The notes below the pieces were generated by a model. That model saw nothing but the letters and a program-made list of their open reading frames with translations. It ran no database searches and was not told where the DNA came from. The position numbers were made by a program, and so were the translations under genes. 64,000 nt of DNA, taken from positions 1 to 64,000 of the forward strand of contig JAVBYI010000022.1 of the NCBI GenBank assembly GCA_030824115.1. The letters are read 5' to 3'. The stretch's first letter is position 1, and the number at the start of each line of letters is the position of its first letter. The DNA comes from Rhodocyclaceae bacterium. Its GTDB lineage: Bacteria > Pseudomonadota > Gammaproteobacteria > Burkholderiales > Rhodocyclaceae. Below, piece after piece: positions 8,933 through 19,187 of this stretch.

Positions 8933-9787
8933 TCAGCCCTTGCGGCCCAGCACCGACTTCAGGGCTTCCTGCAGGTCGCCCGGAATCAGGATGGTCTTGG
9001 CGTTGGCCGACTCGGCCAGCTTGCTCATCGCCATGATGTATTTCTCACCCAGCAGGTAGCGCATCGGGCCGTCCTGATCGCCAATCGCCGTGGTGACGCG
9101 ACGGATCGCTTCGGCACTCGCTTCGGCCAGCGTCACCTGGGCGGTCGCATCGCGCTTGGCCGATTCCAGCCGCGCCTCGGCTTGCAGAATCATCGACTGC
9201 TTTTCGCCCTCGGCGCGAGTGATCATCGCCTTACGCTCACGCTCGGCGGACGCCTGCATTTCCATCGCCTTCTGCATCGACATCGAGGGCTTGATGTCCT
9301 GAATCTCGACCGACTTGACGGTCAGGCCCCAGTCGATGGCCTCGTCGGCAATCGATTCGCGCAACCGCGCCTTGATCATGTCGCGGTTCGACAGCGCTTC
9401 GTCGAGTTGCATCTCGCCGATGATCGAGCGCAGCGTCGTCATGATCATGTTGCGGATCGCTTCGGAGAAATCCGTCACGCCATACACGGCCTTGATCGGG
9501 TCGGTAATCTTGATGAAGGCGATGGCATTGGTGACGATCACCGCGTTGTCGCGCGTGATGACCTCCTGCTCCTGCACGTCGAGGATGATGTCCTTGGTGA
9601 CGAGCTTGTAGGCGACGTTGTCGAGGTAGGGAATGATGATGTTGAGGCCCGGCAGCAAGGTGCCGTGGTACTTGCCGAGCCGCTCGACGATCCACTCCTC
9701 GCCCTGCGGCACGATACGCACACCCTTGGCCAGCGTGATGCCGGCAAAGACCAGCAATGCAATCACGAAAAACATCATGTCACCCAT
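8933..9787 (-). CDS. qmcA: Stomatin/prohibitin-like (SPFH) membrane protein QmcA
   Basis: This 284-residue protein has one N-terminal membrane segment (about residues 3-20), then an SPFH domain (GVRIVPQGEEWIVERLGKYHGTLLPG) and a C-terminal alanine/glutamate-rich coiled coil ending with a conserved segment (YIMAMSKLAESANAKTILIP). It belongs to the paraslipin group, which assembles rings in the inner membrane. The NfeD-like gene 2 bases upstream is the usual operon partner. Confidence 0.92.
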   Translation of the reverse strand: MGDMMFFVIALLVFAGITLAKGVRIVPQGEEWIVERLGKYHGTLLPGLNIIIPYLDNVAYKLVTKDIILDVQEQEVITRDNAVIVTNAIAFIKITDPIKAVYGVTDFSEAIRNMIMTTLRSIIGEMQLDEALSNRDMIKARLRESIADEAIDWGLTVKSVEIQDIKPSMSMQKAMEMQASAERERKAMITRAEGEKQSMILQAEARLESAKRDATAQVTLAEASAEAIRRVTTAIGDQDGPMRYLLGEKYIMAMSKLAESANAKTILIPGDLQEALKSVLGRKG

Positions 9788-9789
9788 GT

Positions 9790-10230
9790 TCAGATCCTCC
9801 CGACCTTGAGAAAACTGCCTTCGACGTCGAGTACCTTGACCCGCTCGCCGCTTTTGATCGCCTCATCGGCGATGCACTCCCAGACATCCGCCCCGAGGAT
9901 CGGTTTCTGGAAACGTACCTGCCCTTTGGTGAAGGGGGCCACATCATGCACCAGCACGCCGACCTCGCCGACCACGTTCGCGTCCGACATGCCAATCCGC
10001 GTCTTGTGCATGTTCGGCTTGAACACTTTGAACCAGCCGGCAACGAGCGCCAGAGAAACGATCAGCCACAAGCCGAGTTGTGCGGTCAGGCCAATCGCGG
10101 CAACAGCCACTGCCAGCGCCACCACCAACGCCCCGAGGCCAAACCAGATCAGCACAAACGAGGGCACCGCCAATTCGGCGAGAATCAACGCGATGCCGCC
10201 CACTGCCCAATGCCACCATGCCAGGTCCAT
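9790..10230 (-). CDS. NfeD-like membrane protein
   Basis: This 146-residue protein has two or three N-terminal hydrophobic segments (about residues 8-75) and a C-terminal OB-like beta domain (GEVGVLVHDVAPFTKGQVRF, then SGERVKVLDVEGSFLKV). It is the small NfeD type that pairs with SPFH proteins. It lies directly upstream of qmcA on the same strand with a 2-base gap, so joint assembly in the membrane is likely. Confidence 0.9.
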   Translation of the reverse strand: MDLAWWHWAVGGIALILAELAVPSFVLIWFGLGALVVALAVAVAAIGLTAQLGLWLIVSLALVAGWFKVFKPNMHKTRIGMSDANVVGEVGVLVHDVAPFTKGQVRFQKPILGADVWECIADEAIKSGERVKVLDVEGSFLKVGRI

Positions 10231-10258
10231 GCGTTCGCTCCTCTATCGGTGCCGATTT

Positions 10259-11050
10259 TCAGCGATTCATTATGCCGGACATTCTTTGCCGACGCATTTC
10301 AAACAGACAAATGGCGGCAGCGGCCGAAACATTCAGGGATTCGTTTCCCGGCGCCAGCGGAATCGTTGCACGCTGACAGGCAGCAGCAATCAACTCGGGC
10401 GAAACGCCCTGCCCTTCGCTGCCGAATAGCCAGGCCGTCGGCTGGTTATAGGCAAGTGCGTAGAGGGGCTCCCCATCATGCGCCACAGCGGCCACGGATA
10501 TCCCCGGATAATCGTTCAGGAAGGCCTGCAGGTCTACTTGCTCACGAATGCGCAGCCCGAAGTGAGCGCCCTGCCCGGCGCGCAACACGCGCGGCGACCA
10601 CGCCCCGGCGCAGCCCGTACCCAACAGCACATCCTGCACCCCGGCGGCAGCGGCAGTACGCAGGAGCGTGCCCACATTACCGGCGTCCTGCACGGCATCA
10701 AGCAGCAGGCAATCGTCCGTAATCGGAAAAGTCGGCGCTGGCAGGACGGCGATGCGCGCCAAAATACCCACCGGATGAGCCAGTTCGCTCAGTTCGCGGA
10801 ACAGGGCATCGCGCAGGCAAAGCACCGGCACCGCCGCAACACGCGCCAGCAACGCACCAACCTCTGGATTGTCCAGCGCCGATTCACTGACGGCCATCAG
10901 ATCGGGAACCACCTCTTTGTCCAAGGCGGCCGTGACGAGATGCGGGCCGTCCAGCAAGGCACGGCCGTCTTCGCGCGAGCGCCGCACACCGCACGCGAGC
11001 GCCCGCAGTTCCTTGAACGTCGGGTTGTCGCGCGAGGTAATCGTCTTCAT
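10259..11050 (-). CDS. TrmH/SpoU family RNA methyltransferase
   Basis: This 263-residue protein has an N-terminal substrate-binding region ([13 protein letters not shown]) and a C-terminal SPOUT domain with motif 1 ([18 protein letters not shown]), motif 2 ([11 protein letters not shown]) and motif 3 ([18 protein letters not shown]). It should 2'-O-methylate rRNA or tRNA with S-adenosylmethionine; the exact nucleotide is unknown. The linker between the domains (AVLPAPTF) is encoded by a dispersed-repeat copy. The start overlaps the rnhB stop by 4 bases. Confidence 0.9.
   Translation of the reverse strand: MKTITSRDNPTFKELRALACGVRRSREDGRALLDGPHLVTAALDKEVVPDLMAVSESALDNPEVGALLARVAAVPVLCLRDALFRELSELAHPVGILARIAVLPAPTFPITDDCLLLDAVQDAGNVGTLLRTAAAAGVQDVLLGTGCAGAWSPRVLRAGQGAHFGLRIREQVDLQAFLNDYPGISVAAVAHDGEPLYALAYNQPTAWLFGSEGQGVSPELIAAACQRATIPLAPGNESLNVSAAAAICLFEMRRQRMSGIMNR
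10727..10750 (-). repeat. Dispersed 24-bp repeat, copy 3 (in the SpoU gene)
   Basis: Exact consensus, variable bases CT. Sense orientation, encoding AVLPAPTF in the linker before the SPOUT domain. Confidence 0.9.
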
Positions 11051-11616
11051 GCGAACAAGGCCAGTTGCTCACGCACCGGCGCAAAGCTGCGGCGATGCAC
11101 CGGGCTTGGCCCGAAGCGACGCAAAGCTTCCAGATGCGCCGCCGTGCCATAGCCCTTGTGTCGGTCAAAGCCGTACTCGGGGAATTGCGCATGCAATGTC
11201 AGCAAGCCGGCATCACGCACGGTTTTGGCGAGGATCGAAGCGGCTGAAATTTCCGCGACGCTGGCATCGCCACCGATGATCGCCCGGGCCGGTAGCGAAA
11301 GCTTGGGGCAGCGATTGCCATCAATCAGCACTTCGCTCGGCGTCAGCGTCAAGCCCGCCACGGCACGTTGCATGGCCAGCAAGGTGGCCTGCAGAATATT
11401 AATGCTGTCGATCTCGTCGACACTCGCTTCGGCCACGCACCACGCCAAGGCTTTGGCACGAATTTCCACAGCCAGTTTTTCACGGCGTGCGGCGGAAAGT
11501 TTCTTGGAGTCGTTCAGACCGGCGATGAGATTGGCCGGATCAAGGATGACAGCCGCCGCAACCACCGGCCCGGCCAAGGGGCCACGACCGGCTTCATCGA
11601 CACCGCAAATCATCAT
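11047..11616 (-). CDS. rnhB: Ribonuclease HII
   Basis: This 189-residue enzyme removes ribonucleotides from DNA. The metal site begins [20 protein letters not shown], with acidic residues Asp and Glu, and the third Asp lies in VLIDGNRCP. The C-terminal [13 protein letters not shown] is conserved. Four-base overlaps link it to lpxB upstream and the SpoU gene downstream, as part of the lpxD-fabZ-lpxA-lpxB-rnhB run. Confidence 0.96.
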   Translation of the reverse strand: MMICGVDEAGRGPLAGPVVAAAVILDPANLIAGLNDSKKLSAARREKLAVEIRAKALAWCVAEASVDEIDSINILQATLLAMQRAVAGLTLTPSEVLIDGNRCPKLSLPARAIIGGDASVAEISAASILAKTVRDAGLLTLHAQFPEYGFDRHKGYGTAAHLEALRRFGPSPVHRRSFAPVREQLALFA

Positions 11617-12755
11617 GCGGGCAACAGCGAAATGATCGCCGCGGCCGCTTTCTCGGCGGTGTCCTGCTGCAGCAGACGGTGCATGTCATGAAAGGCCGCT
11701 TCCATCTCGGCCTTGCGCGCCACATCATCGACCAGCGCATGCAATGCCTCGGCCAGCTTTTCCGGCGTGGCCTCGTTTTGCAGCAGCTCCGGCACAAGGA
11801 AGCGGCCGGCAAGAATGTTCGGCAAACCCACCCACGGCTGGTAGCGCATGCGCTTCATGAGTTGCCACGACCAAGACGACATGCGATAGGTAATCACCAT
11901 CGGCGCCTTGAGCAGCGCAGCTTCGAGGGTGGCCGTGCCACTGGCGACAAGCGCCACGTCGGCGGCGGCCAGTGCGTCCTGCGCATGGCCGAACAGCAGC
12001 TTGATCGGCCGCTCCTGCGCCTCCAGCTTCCACAAGGCCGTTTCAAAAATGTCGCGTGTCTCGCGCGACACCAGCGGCACAAGGAACAGCGCATCGGGGT
12101 GCTGCTCATGCAGAAGCACTGCCGTGCGAATGAAGGTTTCCGCCATGTACTGCAACTCGGACTGGCGGCTGCCGGGCAGTAAAGCGAAGATCGGGCGGCG
12201 GGTGGGCGACAGGTTCAAACGCTCACGCGCGGCGCTGCGACTGACGTCCAGCGGCAACACGTCGGCCAGCGGATGGCCCACGTAGGTCACGTCCAGTCCG
12301 GTTTTCTCATACAGCGGCGGCTCGAAGGGAAACAGCGCCAACAGGCGGTCGCAGGAGCGTGCAATCTTGCCGACACGCCCGCCGCGCCAGGCCCAGACCG
12401 ACGGGCTGACGTAATGCACGGTGCGAATGCCTGCGTTTTTCAGTTTGCGTTCCAGCCAGAGGTTGAAATCCGGCGCATCCACACCGATGAAGACATCCGG
12501 CTTTTCGTCCAGCAGGCGGGCGAGCAACTGGCGACGCACCCGCGTGATTTCGCGGTAGTGCCGCAACACCTCGGCATAGCCTCGCACCGCCAGCGTCTCG
12601 GATGGCCACCAGGCATCAAAACCAACGCGCTGCATCTTCGGCCCGCCAATACCGCAAAAATCGGCGCTGGGAAAACGGCGCTTGAGGGCTTCGATCAGGT
12701 GGGCGGCCAGCAAATCACCGGAGGCCTCGCCCGCCACAATGGCAATACGTGTCAT
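11613..12755 (-). CDS. lpxB: Lipid-A-disaccharide synthase
   Basis: This 380-residue GT19 glycosyltransferase joins UDP-2,3-diacylglucosamine and lipid X to form the lipid A disaccharide. The N-terminus is [18 protein letters not shown], followed by FCGIGGPKM, and [10 protein letters not shown] near residue 115. ATG at 12755 matches the family start; a longer frame to 12794 would overlap lpxA. It is downstream of lpxA by 7 bases and overlaps rnhB. Confidence 0.96.
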   Translation of the reverse strand: MTRIAIVAGEASGDLLAAHLIEALKRRFPSADFCGIGGPKMQRVGFDAWWPSETLAVRGYAEVLRHYREITRVRRQLLARLLDEKPDVFIGVDAPDFNLWLERKLKNAGIRTVHYVSPSVWAWRGGRVGKIARSCDRLLALFPFEPPLYEKTGLDVTYVGHPLADVLPLDVSRSAARERLNLSPTRRPIFALLPGSRQSELQYMAETFIRTAVLLHEQHPDALFLVPLVSRETRDIFETALWKLEAQERPIKLLFGHAQDALAAADVALVASGTATLEAALLKAPMVITYRMSSWSWQLMKRMRYQPWVGLPNILAGRFLVPELLQNEATPEKLAEALHALVDDVARKAEMEAAFHDMHRLLQQDTAEKAAAAIISLLPA

Positions 12756-12762
12756 GGGGCGT

Positions 12763-13536
12763 TCAGCGAATAATGCCGCGTCCGGGAGCTGCAAGAAAAT
12801 CGGACAATACCGTTACCTCATCAAGACCCTCGGCCGTAATTTGCGCCGTCGCCTCTTCGAGCTTGAGTCCGTTGCGATACAGCGCCTTGTAGGCGCGCTT
12901 CAGCGCCGCGATTGCATCAGCAGAGAATCCGCGCCGCTTCAGGCCCTCACTGTTGATGCCGTGTGGCGCCGAAGGATTGCCGGAGGCGGTGACATAGGGC
13001 GGCAGATCCTGCAACAGGATCGTGCCCATCGCCGTCATGCTGTGCGCACCGATGCGCACGAACTGATGCACGACGGTAAAACCACCGAGAATCGCCCAGT
13101 CGCCCACCTGCACATGCCCGGCCAATTGGGCATTGTTGGCAAAAATCGTCTGGTTGCCGACCTGGCAATCATGCGCGACATGCACGTAGGCCATGATCCA
13201 GTTGTCGTTGCCGACGCGTGTCGCACCGGCATCCTGAATCGTGCCGCGGTTGAAGGTGCAAAACTCGCGAATGGTATTGCGATCACCGATTTCGAGCGTG
13301 GTCGGCTCGCCGGCGTATTTCTTGTCCTGCGGCTGCTCGCCCAGCGAAGCAAACTGGAAGATGCGGTTCTCACAGCCGATCTTCGTCGGCCCGTTGATGA
13401 CGACATGCGGCCCGATCCAGGTGCCATCGCCGATCTCGACGCCCGCACCAATCACCGAATAGGCGCCGATCTCGACGTTATCGCCCAATCGTGCGCCCGC
13501 ATCGACCAATGCGGTGGGATGAATCGCCGTGGCCAT
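12763..13536 (-). CDS. lpxA: UDP-N-acetylglucosamine acyltransferase
   Basis: This 257-residue left-handed beta-helix protein catalyses the first acylation of lipid A synthesis. It is built of hexapeptide repeats from [20 protein letters not shown] onwards. The catalytic His lies in VAHDCQVGN near residue 120, and the C-terminal helical region has [14 protein letters not shown]. The gene is 3 bases from fabZ in the standard order. Confidence 0.97.
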   Translation of the reverse strand: MATAIHPTALVDAGARLGDNVEIGAYSVIGAGVEIGDGTWIGPHVVINGPTKIGCENRIFQFASLGEQPQDKKYAGEPTTLEIGDRNTIREFCTFNRGTIQDAGATRVGNDNWIMAYVHVAHDCQVGNQTIFANNAQLAGHVQVGDWAILGGFTVVHQFVRIGAHSMTAMGTILLQDLPPYVTASGNPSAPHGINSEGLKRRGFSADAIAALKRAYKALYRNGLKLEEATAQITAEGLDEVTVLSDFLAAPGRGIIR

Positions 13537-13539
13537 TGT

Positions 13540-14007
13540 TTACGCTTCCAGCTTGCGAACCGTACACATCAGTTCGGCTTCGGCAGCAATCTGTCCATCG
13601 ACCTTGGCTTGTGCCGCAAACTTCCAGACCCCGCGCTTGCAGACGATGATGGAAACCTCGATGATCAACTGGTCGCCGGGGCTGACCGGACGCTTGAAGC
13701 GCGCGCCATCAATGCCGGCAAAGTAATACACCGACTTGTCGTCCGGCTTACCGCCCATGCTCTTGAACGACAGGATCGCCGCCGTCTGCGCCATCGCCTC
13801 GATGATCAGTACGCCAGGCATCACGGGGTGGTGCGGATAATGGCCGGGGAAAAACGGCTCGTTCATGCTGACATTCTTGAGCGCCGTAATACGCTCGTTC
13901 GGCACCACGTCCAGCACGCGATCCACCAGCAGGATGGGATAACGATGGGGGAGATATTCAAGAATCTGGTGGATGTCCATCGTCGTTGGTGCGGCAGGGG
14001 CGGTCAT
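13540..14007 (-). CDS. fabZ: (3R)-hydroxyacyl-ACP dehydratase
   Basis: This 155-residue hot-dog-fold dehydratase of fatty acid synthesis has the family motifs [34 protein letters not shown] (catalytic His in the HYP turn) and [10 protein letters not shown] with the catalytic Glu. The chosen ATG (14007) overlaps the lpxD stop by 4 bases; a second ATG 27 bases inside (MDIHQIL) is the alternative. It sits between lpxD and lpxA, matching the shared hydroxyacyl-ACP pool. Confidence 0.96.
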   Translation of the reverse strand: MTAPAAPTTMDIHQILEYLPHRYPILLVDRVLDVVPNERITALKNVSMNEPFFPGHYPHHPVMPGVLIIEAMAQTAAILSFKSMGGKPDDKSVYYFAGIDGARFKRPVSPGDQLIIEVSIIVCKRGVWKFAAQAKVDGQIAAEAELMCTVRKLEA

Positions 14008-14987
14008 GCTTTCTTCTCCAGCATATTTTCAAAATGAGCCAGGCGCTTTTCAAGGGCGCGTATTTTATCGGCCATCGCATCCAGATGGCGCAAGCGGGCA
14101 AAGTTCTTCTGCCAGTCGTCGTGCGCCATGAAAGGCACGGTTCCGGTGTAACTGCCGGGTACCGTAATCGATTTGGTGACCAGCGTACCCGCCGAGACAT
14201 GCACGTTGTCGGCCAAGGTTAGATGGCCGAGAATGATCGCGCCGCCACCCGCCGTACAGCCAGCGCCGACTTTTGCACTGCCGGCGATGCCGACGCAACC
14301 GGCCAGCGCCGTATTTTTGCCAATTCGGACGTTGTGACCAATCTGGATCTGGTTGTCGAGTTTGACGCCATCCTCGATCACCGTGTCCTCCAAGGCACCG
14401 CGATCGATTGTCGTATTCGCACCGATCTCGACATCGTCGCCGACCAACACGCGACCGGTCTGGGCGATTTTGACCCAGGTCTCACCGTCTTTGGCGAAAC
14501 CAAAGCCATCGGAACCGATCACCGCGCCTGCATGGATAATCGCGCGCCGGCCAATGCGGCAGCCAGGATAAATCGCCACCCCTGGGTACAGCACACTATC
14601 AGCGCCGATCTCGACGTCACGGCCAATCCAGCAATGCGCTCCGATGCTGACCGATGACGGCACGGGTGATTCGACGACGGCGGAAGCATGGATGCCCGGC
14701 ACCGGCATGGGGACATCGGATAGCCACTGCGAAACACGGGCAAAGTAGAGGTAAGGCTGTGGTGTCACAATCGCAGCAGCCGGGCAAAGCTCAGCCATCT
14801 CGGCCGCGAGGATGACCGCGCCGGCCTTGGTTGAACTCAACTGTCCGCGATATTTCGGGTTGGCGAGAAAGCTGAGTTGCTGCGCACCCGCCGACTCCAG
14901 TGTGGCAAGCCCGCAAACCTCCTGCGCGCCATCACCCTTCAGTTCGCCGCCGAAGCGCGCAACAATCTCCGCTAAGCTACGCGCCAC
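14004..14987 (-). CDS. lpxD: UDP-3-O-acylglucosamine N-acyltransferase
   Basis: This 327-residue enzyme adds the second acyl chain in lipid A synthesis. The N-terminal uridine-binding domain contains [20 protein letters not shown], then come hexapeptide repeats with catalytic His in [12 protein letters not shown], and a C-terminal helix. The start is GTG at 14987. One helix coil, AKVGAGCTA, is encoded by a dispersed-repeat copy; length and spacing of the coil look normal, so the repeat was accommodated by residue choice and not by insertion. Confidence 0.96.
   Translation of the reverse strand: MARSLAEIVARFGGELKGDGAQEVCGLATLESAGAQQLSFLANPKYRGQLSSTKAGAVILAAEMAELCPAAAIVTPQPYLYFARVSQWLSDVPMPVPGIHASAVVESPVPSSVSIGAHCWIGRDVEIGADSVLYPGVAIYPGCRIGRRAIIHAGAVIGSDGFGFAKDGETWVKIAQTGRVLVGDDVEIGANTTIDRGALEDTVIEDGVKLDNQIQIGHNVRIGKNTALAGCVGIAGSAKVGAGCTAGGGAIILGHLTLADNVHVSAGTLVTKSITVPGSYTGTVPFMAHDDWQKNFARLRHLDAMADKIRALEKRLAHFENMLEKKA
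14251..14274 (+). repeat. Dispersed 24-bp repeat, copy 4 (in lpxD)
   Basis: One mismatch (GCCGTA for GCCGTC), variable bases CA. Antisense to lpxD, which reads AKVGAGCTA from it. Confidence 0.85.
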
Positions 14988-14996
14988 GACGCAGGC

Positions 14997-15506
14997 TTAT
15001 TTTGCGCCAGCGCCGTCGCCGAGCGCCTTGATGACCTTGTCGGTAATGTCGATACGCGAGCTGAAATAAACTGCTTCCTGTACGATCAAATCGTATTTTT
15101 CCGCCTCGGCGATCTGCTTGATCACCTTGTTGGCACGTTCGAATATTGCTGCCATTTCCTCATTCTGGCGGAGGTTCAGGTCTTCCTTGAATTCGCGCTG
15201 CTTGCGCTGAAAATCGCGGTTCAAGTCACCAAACTCCCGCTCTTTGGATTTGCGCTCACCTTCTGATATCGTCATGCCATTTTTATCCATGCTCTCCTGC
15301 ATGGACTGCAGGCGCTTGGACAACTGTTGCAGCTCCTGATCGCGTCGTTCGAACTCTTTCTCGATCTTCTGCTTGGCCTTTTTGGCTTGAGGCGACTCGT
15401 TGACAACGCGCTGGCCATTTACAAAACCAAGCTTGAATTCTGCGAAAGCCGGCGTTGCCAGCAAGGCAATCAACAGCGGAATAAGGGATTTCAACATCGT
15501 GCTCAT
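14997..15506 (-). CDS. skp: OmpH/Skp-family periplasmic chaperone
   Basis: This 169-residue protein has a signal peptide (LIPLLIALLATPAFA) and starts EFKLGFVNGQRVVNESP. The rest is a long charged coiled coil (about residues 45-130), the tentacle of the Skp trimer that carries unfolded outer membrane proteins, and a return segment with FSSRIDITDKVIKAL. It lies just downstream of bamA, its functional partner. Confidence 0.93.
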   Translation of the reverse strand: MSTMLKSLIPLLIALLATPAFAEFKLGFVNGQRVVNESPQAKKAKQKIEKEFERRDQELQQLSKRLQSMQESMDKNGMTISEGERKSKEREFGDLNRDFQRKQREFKEDLNLRQNEEMAAIFERANKVIKQIAEAEKYDLIVQEAVYFSSRIDITDKVIKALGDGAGAK

Positions 15507-15518
15507 TATTTCTCCTAC

Positions 15519-17801
15519 TTAGAACATAGAACCCATCTGGAACTGGAGGCGCTGAGTTTGATCGCCATCCTTCTTCTTAAGTGGTTGTGCAAGACTGAAC
15601 TTAAGTGGCCCTAAAGGTGAGGTCCACGCCAATGACAAGCCCGCGCTATACCGCATGTCACCAACTTTTACTTTTTGATCAACCCCCCAGACCCAACCGA
15701 GATCGGCAAATGCCCCCAAACGTAATGACTTATCCATTCCTCCACCTGGCATCGGAAATAGATACTCTGCATTAGCAACAAATCGTCGATCTCCACCAAG
15801 GCGATCTCCCGTTATAGGATCAGTCTCCCCAAGCGATCCGGACTTAAAACCACGAACAGACCCAACGCCTCCGGCATAGTAGTACTTATAGAACGGTAGT
15901 GGGCGGTCTCCCAAGCCACCCCCAACGCCAAACTCTCCGTTCAGCATCAAGGCTTGGCTACGTCCGAGTGGGAAATATTGCTTGTACTGAGCATTCGTAC
16001 GGTAATACTTCAATGAGCTCCCGACCCCAATCTCCCCGCCCAAGCTAGCAACATAACCACTCATAGGGAACAATCGACTATCAAGAGTGTCCTTAGACCA
16101 ACCGACTGTCCCGATTAACCCAGTTAGATCATCACCATACTTGGCAATAAAATTCTTAAAGCGGGCTGGAGTATTCACGGTTTGCTTTAGCCTTGTACTA
16201 TCAAAAGCAAGCCCGAAATTTACAAAATCATCATCACCGATCGGATACCCATAACGTACCCCACCACCCAGCGACTTAGTTCCGTAGGCTGCTACCGTCA
16301 AGGAGTCGGTATTAGTATCCTTGAAATAGACATCAAACCCTCGGCTGATTCCGTCCACCGTGTAATAGGGATCTGTATACGAAAATGAGTAGAGCTTATT
16401 AATCTTGCTGGTGTTGAAACCAACCCCAACATGCTTTCCGCTACCAAACAGATTTTGCTGCTGTACTGAGCCAGAGAACACCACACCTTCCGAGCTTGAC
16501 AAACCAGCACCAAGCATCATGTTACCTGTAGGTTTCTCCTTAACATTTACATTCAGATCCACTTGGTCCGTCGTACCCGCTACAGCAGGAGTCTCGACTG
16601 TAACCTCGTCGAAATAGCCCAAACGCTCAACGCGCGCGCGCGACTTATTAATCTTTTCACCGTCATACCACGCTGCCTCCATCTGACGCATTTCCCTGCG
16701 AATCACTTCGTCACGTGAGCGTGTATTGCCCTGCACCTGAATACGGCGAACATATACACGACGTCCCGGATCGACGAAGAGGGTAAAGGCCACCTGCTTC
16801 TTTTCCTTGTCAATTTCTGGAGCTGCATTGACGTTGGCAAAGGCATAACCATCGTTCGACAAACGCTCGCTGATCGCTTTGGTCGTTGCCGTCACCTCTT
16901 CCCGCGAAAAAAGTTTGCCCGGCTTGATCGTCACCAGCTTGAGCAACTGATCTTCCGGCAACAACAACTCGCCGGCTAGCTTGACCACCGAAACGGAATA
17001 CTGATCGCCTTCGTTGATGTTGACGGTGATGTAGATATCCTGCTTGTCGGGTGAGATGGAAACCTGGGTGGATTCGATATTGAACTCAATATAGCCACGA
17101 TCAAGGTAATGGGAACGCAGCGTTTCCAAGTCGCCAGAGAGTTTCTGCTTGGAATACTGGTCGTTCTTTGTGTACCAAGTCAGCCAGCCGGGTGTCGTCA
17201 GGTTAAAAAACTCAAGGAGATCTTTTTCCTTGAAAGCCTTGGCACCCACAATATTAATCTGGCGGATCTTGGCGATCTCGCCTTCATCCACTGCAAAGGT
17301 AATGCCAACCCGATTCCGCTCCAGCGGCGTCACCGTCGTCGTCACTTGCGCCGCATAGTGTCCTTTAGACAGATATTGTCGCTTAAGTTCCTGTTCAGCG
17401 CGTTCAACCACCGAGCGATCGAAGATGCGCGATTCAGATAAACCAACCTCGCGCAGACCTTTTTTTAGCTGCTCTTTGTCGAAAGCCTTGGTGCCAACAA
17501 ACTCAATCGATGCAATTGCAGGTCGCTCCTCGATCAGTACGACCAGCACATCTCCTTCGACTTCGAGACGTACATCCTTAAAGAAACCTGTACCGAAAAG
17601 CGCCTTGATCGCCTGAGCCGCTTTGTCCTCGGTCAATGTATCGCCTACCTTGACCGGCAAATAGCTGAAAACGGTGCCGGCCTCGGTGCGCTGGATGCCC
17701 TCGACACGAATATCGCGGACAACAAAGGGACTGAAAGCAAGGGCACTCGCACTGATCAGCAGTGCCACCAAGCCAGCAAAAAACGGGAATGTGAATTTCA
17801 T
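15519..17801 (-). CDS. bamA: Outer membrane protein assembly factor BamA
   Basis: This 760-residue Omp85 protein is the core of the BAM complex. After a signal peptide (to about residue 22) come five POTRA domains (first: [20 protein letters not shown]) to about residue 415, then a 16-strand barrel ending [11 protein letters not shown] with a C-terminal Phe. The barrel part includes the conserved [15 protein letters not shown] turn. Base composition drops in the barrel: positions 16141-16260 hold 49 G/C of 120, against 32 of 60 at 17701-17760, suggesting recombination of the surface-exposed half. Confidence 0.97.
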   Translation of the reverse strand: MKFTFPFFAGLVALLISASALAFSPFVVRDIRVEGIQRTEAGTVFSYLPVKVGDTLTEDKAAQAIKALFGTGFFKDVRLEVEGDVLVVLIEERPAIASIEFVGTKAFDKEQLKKGLREVGLSESRIFDRSVVERAEQELKRQYLSKGHYAAQVTTTVTPLERNRVGITFAVDEGEIAKIRQINIVGAKAFKEKDLLEFFNLTTPGWLTWYTKNDQYSKQKLSGDLETLRSHYLDRGYIEFNIESTQVSISPDKQDIYITVNINEGDQYSVSVVKLAGELLLPEDQLLKLVTIKPGKLFSREEVTATTKAISERLSNDGYAFANVNAAPEIDKEKKQVAFTLFVDPGRRVYVRRIQVQGNTRSRDEVIRREMRQMEAAWYDGEKINKSRARVERLGYFDEVTVETPAVAGTTDQVDLNVNVKEKPTGNMMLGAGLSSSEGVVFSGSVQQQNLFGSGKHVGVGFNTSKINKLYSFSYTDPYYTVDGISRGFDVYFKDTNTDSLTVAAYGTKSLGGGVRYGYPIGDDDFVNFGLAFDSTRLKQTVNTPARFKNFIAKYGDDLTGLIGTVGWSKDTLDSRLFPMSGYVASLGGEIGVGSSLKYYRTNAQYKQYFPLGRSQALMLNGEFGVGGGLGDRPLPFYKYYYAGGVGSVRGFKSGSLGETDPITGDRLGGDRRFVANAEYLFPMPGGGMDKSLRLGAFADLGWVWGVDQKVKVGDMRYSAGLSLAWTSPLGPLKFSLAQPLKKKDGDQTQRLQFQMGSMF

Positions 17802-17804
17802 GCG

Positions 17805-19187
17805 TCAGCCAGAAATCAGACGATTGATGTCGTTGTAAAACGCGAGGGCCATCAACAGGGCGAGAAGCGTAAGACCAATCTGCTGGCCTATTTCCATGAT
17901 CCGTTCGGAAAGAGGACCGCCCTTGATCACCTCCGCGAGATAATACATTAAATGCCCGCCATCCAGCACCGGAATAGGCAGCAAGTTCAACACGCCAAGG
18001 CTGATGCTGATCAGTGCCAGAAAGCGCAAATAATGCTCGATACCCATGCGCGCCGACTGACCGGCATAGTCTGCGATGGTGACCGGTCCCGAGATATTCT
18101 TCAGCGAAAGTTCGCCCATCAGCATGCGCCCCATCATGCGCAGGCTTAACACCGAGGTTTCCCAGGTTTGCGTAAAGGCTCGGTGCATCGACTCGACCGG
18201 ACCGTAACTGACGGTCACCCAGGCACTACGGCGCAACTCGGGATCATCGCGCACAGCAATTCCAATACGTGCACGGGGGTTTGATTCCCCTTCCGCAGCC
18301 GCCATCAGCTCAGGTGTCACCCTGAACTCCAGTTGCTGCCCGCCACGTTGCACGGCCAGCACAATCTCACGCGCCCCGGCTTCACGAATCCCCTGCGCCA
18401 GCACATGCCAACCGCTGACCGGCTGACCATCCAGCGCCGTCACCCGATCCCCCGGTAACAGCCCGACTGCTTCGGCGGGAGATCCGGCTTGAATATTACC
18501 CAGCACGGCCGGCAAATCGGGACGCATCAGGCGCAGTCCAAGCGGCTGCATGATGTCTCCCTCCAGCGCATCGCCTGACAAATACGTGGTATCGAGCCGA
18601 TGAATGGCTATCGCCCCCTGCGCATTGATGGTTTCGAGGGCGATGACCTCACGGTTCAAGGCACGCTGCAGCACTTCCCAGCGAAACTCCGACCAGGTGT
18701 TCACCGGAATGCCGGAGACCCTGCGTGCCGTCTCGCCAGCGCCGACTTTTGTCATGGCGGCCACCGTACCAACGGGCGGGCTTGCCAGTATCGGCCGAGG
18801 TTCCTCGACCCCCTGCATGAACAGAAACCAATAAAGGACCACCGCCAGCATGAGATTCGCCAGGGGGCCGGCCACCACGATCAGGCTACGTCGCCCCACG
18901 GACTGGCGGTTAAAGGCACGATGGACCTCTTCGGGAGCCACCTCGCCCTCCCGTTCGTCGAGCATCTTGACGTAGCCGCCGAGCGGAAACACCGACACGG
19001 TCCATTCTGTTTCATCCTTGCCCCAGCGCCGCAACCACAAGGGGCGCCCAAAGCCAACGGAGAAGCGCAGGATTTTCACATTGCACCAGCGCGCTGCCGT
19101 GTAGTGCCCCAATTCGTGAACCGTAATCAGCACACCAAGGGCCAACACAAACGCCCCGAGTACCCAGACCGCACCGCCGATGTTCAT
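17805..19187 (-). CDS. rseP: Site-2 intramembrane metalloprotease RseP
   Basis: This 460-residue zinc protease cleaves the anti-sigma factor RseA and signal-peptide remnants. The first membrane helix has the HExxH site (TVHELGHYTAARWCNV). Two PDZ domains lie in the periplasmic loop (second: GLLPGDRVTALDGQPVSGW), and the last part has the LDG motif (LLPIPVLDGGHLMYYL). In PDZ1, TKVGAGETA comes from a dispersed-repeat copy. It overlaps dxr by 1 base and precedes bamA. Confidence 0.96.
   Translation of the reverse strand: MNIGGAVWVLGAFVLALGVLITVHELGHYTAARWCNVKILRFSVGFGRPLWLRRWGKDETEWTVSVFPLGGYVKMLDEREGEVAPEEVHRAFNRQSVGRRSLIVVAGPLANLMLAVVLYWFLFMQGVEEPRPILASPPVGTVAAMTKVGAGETARRVSGIPVNTWSEFRWEVLQRALNREVIALETINAQGAIAIHRLDTTYLSGDALEGDIMQPLGLRLMRPDLPAVLGNIQAGSPAEAVGLLPGDRVTALDGQPVSGWHVLAQGIREAGAREIVLAVQRGGQQLEFRVTPELMAAAEGESNPRARIGIAVRDDPELRRSAWVTVSYGPVESMHRAFTQTWETSVLSLRMMGRMLMGELSLKNISGPVTIADYAGQSARMGIEHYLRFLALISISLGVLNLLPIPVLDGGHLMYYLAEVIKGGPLSERIMEIGQQIGLTLLALLMALAFYNDINRLISG
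18727..18750 (+). repeat. Dispersed 24-bp repeat, copy 5 (in rseP)
   Basis: Exact consensus, variable bases TC. Antisense to rseP, which reads TKVGAGETA within its first PDZ domain. Confidence 0.9.

Noticed and set aside
8240..10429. 729-residue plus-strand frame across the MFS, qmcA and nfeD genes
   Set aside because: It crosses three genes in other frames and has His/Arg-rich random composition.
12655..12678. Repeat-like sequence in lpxB (AAATCGGCGCTGGG...ACGGC)
   Set aside because: It matches the motif only in the core with several mismatches and encodes [11 protein letters not shown], which the LpxB family requires anyway; counted as doubtful.
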